64,000 nucleotides of DNA, taken from NCBI GenBank assembly GCA_963711465.1, contig CAVQEG010000001.1, positions 868,001 through 932,000 of the forward strand. The letters are read 5' to 3'. The notes below the pieces were generated by a model that was not told the DNA's origin, ran no database searches, and worked only from the letters and a program-made list of their open reading frames with translations. Of this stretch, positions 60,816 to 64,000 are shown piece after piece (within the stretch, counting starts at the first letter, position 1; every line of letters starts with the position of its first letter). The stretch comes from CAVQEG01 sp963711465. Lineage in GTDB: Bacteria; Bacteroidota; Ignavibacteria; OLB7. The position numbers and the translations under genes were made by a program.

Positions 60816-60823
60816 TATCTTTG
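60816..60823 (+). promoter_or_regulatory. Bacteroidota-type -7 promoter element
   Basis: TATCTTTG is an exact match to the TAnnTTTG element used by the Bacteroidota primary sigma factor. It lies 15 bases before the cytochrome ATG, so the leader would be very short. No clear -33 TTG is seen upstream. Confidence 0.5.
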
Positions 60824-60837
60824 TGGTTTGAACCGAC

Positions 60838-61449
60838 ATGCTCATCCGATTCAGCTATCTCTTCCTCATCGTCGCCCTGGCGATCGGCGCCGTCCTCTTC
60901 GTGTACTTCACGCGCGACACCGCAGCGGAGACGCCGCGCTACGTAGGTGTGTGTCGCTGTGCCGCCTGCCATGAGGCCTCCACTGCGGGTGCGCAGTACG
61001 ATCGCTGGCGGCACGGCCCGCACGCGAGGGCATTTCAGGCACTCTCCACCGACTCGGCCCGGGCGTACCTCCAGCATACCGGTGACAGCATCGCCTCGTG
61101 CGTTTCCTGCCATACGACGCTGGGACGGCGGGCCTACAGCGCCGCCGAGGAACGCCTGAATGCAGAAGGCGTCGGATGCGAACGCTGCCATGGCCCCGGC
61201 TCCCGCTATGCCTTCTATGAACCAATGACCGAGCGCACCGCATTCGTCGATCGAGGCGGCGTCGTCGGCGACCTCGAGGACTGTACCGGGTGTCACGCGC
61301 GCCACGTCAACGATACCAGTCGCGTCGTCTGCCCGTTCCAGCGACGGAACTTCGCGCCGGACACGGCATGGACCCTCATCAGCCATCCGACTCCACCCGG
61401 TTCCCACCAGCCCGATACGGCCCTGGACATTCACCCGGATGCACACTGA
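60838..61449 (+). CDS. Tetraheme c-type cytochrome (cytochrome c554-like)
   Basis: A 203-residue membrane-anchored or exported protein with an N-terminal hydrophobic segment (about residues 3-24) and four CXXCH heme sites: CAACH (about 42), CVSCH (about 84), CERCH (about 111) and CTGCH (about 144). Spaced His residues (HGPHARAF, GSHQP) may act as distal ligands. The spacing and the WRHGPHARAF segment after the first heme resemble the cytochrome c554/NapC-less family (PF13435 type). It would transfer electrons in the periplasm and need the Ccm proteins encoded at 156-4678. Its 3' end overlaps murI by 11 bases. Confidence 0.88.
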   Translation: MLIRFSYLFLIVALAIGAVLFVYFTRDTAAETPRYVGVCRCAACHEASTAGAQYDRWRHGPHARAFQALSTDSARAYLQHTGDSIASCVSCHTTLGRRAYSAAEERLNAEGVGCERCHGPGSRYAFYEPMTERTAFVDRGGVVGDLEDCTGCHARHVNDTSRVVCPFQRRNFAPDTAWTLISHPTPPGSHQPDTALDIHPDAH

Positions 61450-62284
61450 CCCGCCTGTTTCATCATCCAGACCGATCGGTCTGTTCGATTCCGGCATCGG
61501 CGGCCTGACGGTCGCCCGTCGCGTTATGGACCTGATGCCGCAAGAGAATACCGTCTACTTCGGCGACACCGCTCGGGTGCCCTACGGGTCGAAGTCCTCC
61601 CGCGCGGTCATCGAGTATTCTCTCGAGGCGGCGGCGTTCCTTCAGTCACTCGGCGTCAAGCTGATCGTCATCGCCTGCAACACGGCCTCGGCCGTCGCTC
61701 TGGACCATGTGCGATCGGCCGCATCGGTTCCCGTCATTGGTGTGATCCAGCCCGGAGCAGATGCAGCGGCCGATGCGACTCGCAACGGACGCATCGGTGT
61801 GATCGGGACCGAAGGAACCGTTCGCTCCGAGGCGTATCAGCGGGCCTTGCTTGCGCGGAATCCGACGCTATCCGTGGTGGCGCATCCATGCCCGCTGTTC
61901 GTCGGGCTGGCTGAAGAGGGACTCGACGGGCATCCGGCGACGATGCTGCTCGCCCGCGAATACCTCGAGCCTCTGCTCCGGGCGTCGATCGACGCGCTCA
62001 TCCTCGGCTGCACCCACTACCCGATCCTGCATGAGACGATCGCCGCGGTTGCCGGCGACCGCGTGACGCTCGTCGATCCGGGTCTGGCAACGGCGGACGC
62101 CGTGCGCGGCGAACTCACTCGGCTCGGTCTGATCAACCAGTCGGCAACAACGGCCCGGCATTCGTACTACCTCAGCGACTTCCCTCACAAGTTCATCGAG
62201 GTCGGGGAGCGATTCCTCGGCCGTCACCTTCACGACGTCCATCGTATCACACTCGACGAGCTCCAGTACCCCGGGCACGACTGA
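61439..62284 (+). CDS. murI: Glutamate racemase MurI
   Basis: Cofactor-independent racemase that makes D-glutamate for peptidoglycan. It has the opening IGLFDSGIGGLTVARRV, TVYFGDTARVPYGSKS, the first catalytic Cys in IVIACNTASAVAL (about residue 80) and the second in ILGCTHYPIL (about 190). Length 281 is normal. It overlaps the cytochrome gene by 11 bases and converges with purL. Confidence 0.96.
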   Translation: MHTDPPVSSSRPIGLFDSGIGGLTVARRVMDLMPQENTVYFGDTARVPYGSKSSRAVIEYSLEAAAFLQSLGVKLIVIACNTASAVALDHVRSAASVPVIGVIQPGADAAADATRNGRIGVIGTEGTVRSEAYQRALLARNPTLSVVAHPCPLFVGLAEEGLDGHPATMLLAREYLEPLLRASIDALILGCTHYPILHETIAAVAGDRVTLVDPGLATADAVRGELTRLGLINQSATTARHSYYLSDFPHKFIEVGERFLGRHLHDVHRITLDELQYPGHD

Positions 62285-62294
62285 GAGCGTCGAC

Positions 62295-64000
62295 TCAGAT
62301 ACTCGGCTGCTCCGCACGCATGCGCGATTCGATCGCGGTCGAATAGCGCTCGATGATGTCGGCCACCGACCGTTCCACCACGGCACCGTCCATCGACTCG
62401 ATGCGAAGACGATCCGAAACGACCATGCCGAGCACTACGTGGGGGACACCTGCTTCGCGCGCCTGACGCTCGATCTGCTCACCACATGATGGGTCGTAGC
62501 TGATGACGATACGGGATTGACTCTCCCCGAAGAGTGCCGTGATCGCATCCGGTCCGTCGCGCCTGACGCGTGCTCCGAATTCACCGCCACGACTGAAGAT
62601 GGCGCACTCGGCAAGCGCGATGGCAAGGCCACCCTCTGCACAATCGTGGGCCGAGCGAATCAACCCGTGGCGGATCGCATCGAGCACCACCCGCTGCAAT
62701 GCCACCTCCCGCTCCGGATCCACCGTCGGAGCGCTGCCGACGACGCTTTGCCGCGTCAATGACAGTAGTTCGCTGCCACCGAGTTCGAATCCATCGAATC
62801 CCACCAGTGCCACCACGTCGCCTTCCTTCTGAAATCCCGCCGGAGTGATGTGGGTGATGTCGTCGATGATCCCGAGCATGCCGATCACCGGTGTGGGGAA
62901 TACTGCCCGCTCCTGCGATTCGTTGTGGAACGACACATTGCCGCCGGTCACCGGTGTTTCCAGTCGACGACAGGCCTCGCCAATGCCGCGGATCGCCTCG
63001 GTGAACTGCCAGTAGACTTCGGGGTTGTAGGGGTTGCCGAAATTCAGACAGTTGGTGATTGCCACCGGTTCGGCGCCCGTGCAGACGACGTTGCGTGCCG
63101 ACTCGAGTACGGCCGCCATGGCTCCTGCGTACGGGTCGAGGTAGACGTAGCGGCTGTTGCAGTCGGTGCTCAGGGCAATCGCGCGACCGGGCAGTTCCTT
63201 CAGTCGCATCACCGCTGCGTCGCTCTGGAACGACTGCACGGTGTTGGACTGTACCATCGAATCGTACTGCTGATAGACCCAGCGCTTGCTGGCGATGTTC
63301 GGAGCCGTGATCAACCGGTCGAACGCATCGCCCGCGTCGATGGCTCCGATGAGAGTCCGTGGATCGGCCGAGCGCACTTCGGCGATGTACGCGGGCAGAC
63401 GCGTCTGGCGCTCATAGACCGGGGCGCCGCCACCCAGCACCAGACTCTCGGCGGGAAGCCGAGCCACGACCTCGCCGTGGTGCGTCAGTTGGATCTCGCC
63501 GTCGGTGGTAGTGGTGCCGATGCGCGTGACCGGAACGTCCCACCGTGCGCAGATGCGTTCGGCCTCGGCAATGTCATCCGGCCTGACGACCAGGAGCATG
63601 CGTTCCTGCGATTCGCTCAACATGATCTCATACGACGACATGTCGGCCTCGCGAAGGGGAACGAGGTCGAGATCGACGCGCATCCCTCCGCCCGCCTTGG
63701 CGCTCATCTCCGAGGTCGAGCAGCTGATTCCTGCCGCTCCCATGTCCTGCATTCCAACGACGATACCGGAGGCGATCAACTCGAGCGACGCTTCGAGAAG
63801 CAGCTTTTCCTCGAACGGGTCGCCGACCTGCACGGTCGGCCGCATGTTTTCGGTCTGTTCGTCGAACTCTCTTGAGGCGAGCAGCGAAGCGCCGTGGATG
63901 CCGTCGCGACCGGTTCGCGATCCCAGAATCATCACTGCATTACCCGCATCCGCTCCGCTCGTTGCCGAAACGGTCGCATCGGCACGCACGATACCGACGG
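62295..64000 (-). CDS. purL: Phosphoribosylformylglycinamidine synthase subunit PurL, 5' end outside window
   Basis: ATP-dependent enzyme of purine synthesis that turns FGAR into FGAM with ammonia from the PurQ partner. The visible 568 codons are the C-terminal three quarters. They include MILGSRTGRDGIHGASLLAS, RPTVQVGDPFEEKLLLEA, VGMQDMGAAGISCSTSEM, NCLNFGNPYNPEVYWQF, TGGNVSFHNES and IRSAHDCAEGGLAIALAEC, all family hallmarks. The frame stays open to the right edge (reading VGIVRADAT at the boundary), so the gene is cut by the window, not truncated. It is the small-type PurL (about 740 residues). Confidence 0.95.
   Translation of the reverse strand, partial: VGIVRADATVSATSGADAGNAVMILGSRTGRDGIHGASLLASREFDEQTENMRPTVQVGDPFEEKLLLEASLELIASGIVVGMQDMGAAGISCSTSEMSAKAGGGMRVDLDLVPLREADMSSYEIMLSESQERMLLVVRPDDIAEAERICARWDVPVTRIGTTTTDGEIQLTHHGEVVARLPAESLVLGGGAPVYERQTRLPAYIAEVRSADPRTLIGAIDAGDAFDRLITAPNIASKRWVYQQYDSMVQSNTVQSFQSDAAVMRLKELPGRAIALSTDCNSRYVYLDPYAGAMAAVLESARNVVCTGAEPVAITNCLNFGNPYNPEVYWQFTEAIRGIGEACRRLETPVTGGNVSFHNESQERAVFPTPVIGMLGIIDDITHITPAGFQKEGDVVALVGFDGFELGGSELLSLTRQSVVGSAPTVDPEREVALQRVVLDAIRHGLIRSAHDCAEGGLAIALAECAIFSRGGEFGARVRRDGPDAITALFGESQSRIVISYDPSCGEQIERQAREAGVPHVVLGMVVSDRLRIESMDGAVVERSVADIIERYSTAIESRMRAEQPSI

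Noticed and set aside
1..64000. CRISPR arrays, rRNA genes, insertion sequences, replication origin
   Set aside because: No regularly spaced repeats, rRNA-like sequence, transposase motif or DnaA-box cluster was seen in reading the window.

Overview
The window is a high-GC, densely coded bacterial chromosome segment. Several traits point to the Bacteroidota/Chlorobiota superphylum. LpxC and FabZ are fused in one protein. Type IX secretion (T9SS) type-A sorting tails end three secreted proteins. A TAnnTTTG promoter motif lies upstream of a cytochrome gene. There is a complete Raetz-type lipid A gene row, BamA and two OmpH/Skp-like proteins. High GC together with very long choice-of-anchor-D surface proteins and dual-OmpA-domain proteins fits a Kapabacteria-like lineage best; that placement is inference, not shown.

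Layout. 156-4678: System I cytochrome c maturation row (ccmC, small ccmD-like, ccmE of the Cys type, a second CcmE-like protein, ccmF). 4724-5899: Fur-family regulator and a degenerate metallo-beta-lactamase-like protein. 5993-10175 (minus): heavy-metal-binding secreted protein, FtsK, ComB. 10296-12418: threonine aldolase and DHH phosphoesterase. 12405-19053 (minus): giant T9SS surface protein and OmpA-like protein (pair A). 19365-22802: a DnaB-C-like ATPase, a homologue of the mitochondrial recombinase Mgm101, then an AT-hook/histone-H1-like protein. 23013-25184: unknown membrane-anchored protein, a long non-coding stretch with a strong terminator, and a small orphan ORF. 25439-29401 (minus): SppA, D-lactate dehydrogenase-like FAD enzyme, VOC protein. 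29614-36776: giant T9SS surface protein and OmpA-like protein (pair B), a paralogue of pair A. 36835-42180: MeaB GTPase, acyl-CoA ligase, RecN, SpoT-like HD hydrolase. 42218-54334 (minus): envelope block with small membrane protein, class I glutamine amidotransferase, LpxK, DUF374 acyltransferase, LpxB, LpxA, LpxC-FabZ, LpxD, two OmpH, BamA, UppS. 54794-58053: DUF1800/DUF1501 pair. 58154-58239: tRNA-Leu(UAA). 58340-60541: ribosomal protein S1 with long acidic tails. 60838-62284: tetraheme cytochrome and MurI. 62295-64000: PurL, running off the right edge.

How the parts fit. Most genes serve the envelope: lipid A synthesis, outer-membrane protein assembly, cell-wall carrier lipid, glutamate racemase, OmpA anchors and T9SS cargo. 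The ccm row would mature c-type cytochromes such as the tetraheme protein at 60838. The stand-out is the 19365-22802 cluster, where a RecA-fold helicase-like ATPase is followed by an Mgm101/Rad52-type annealing protein and a histone-like DNA-binding protein. It sits between the two outward-facing copies of the surface-protein/OmpA pair. I saw no rRNA, CRISPR array, insertion sequence or integrase. Residue positions below are approximate.
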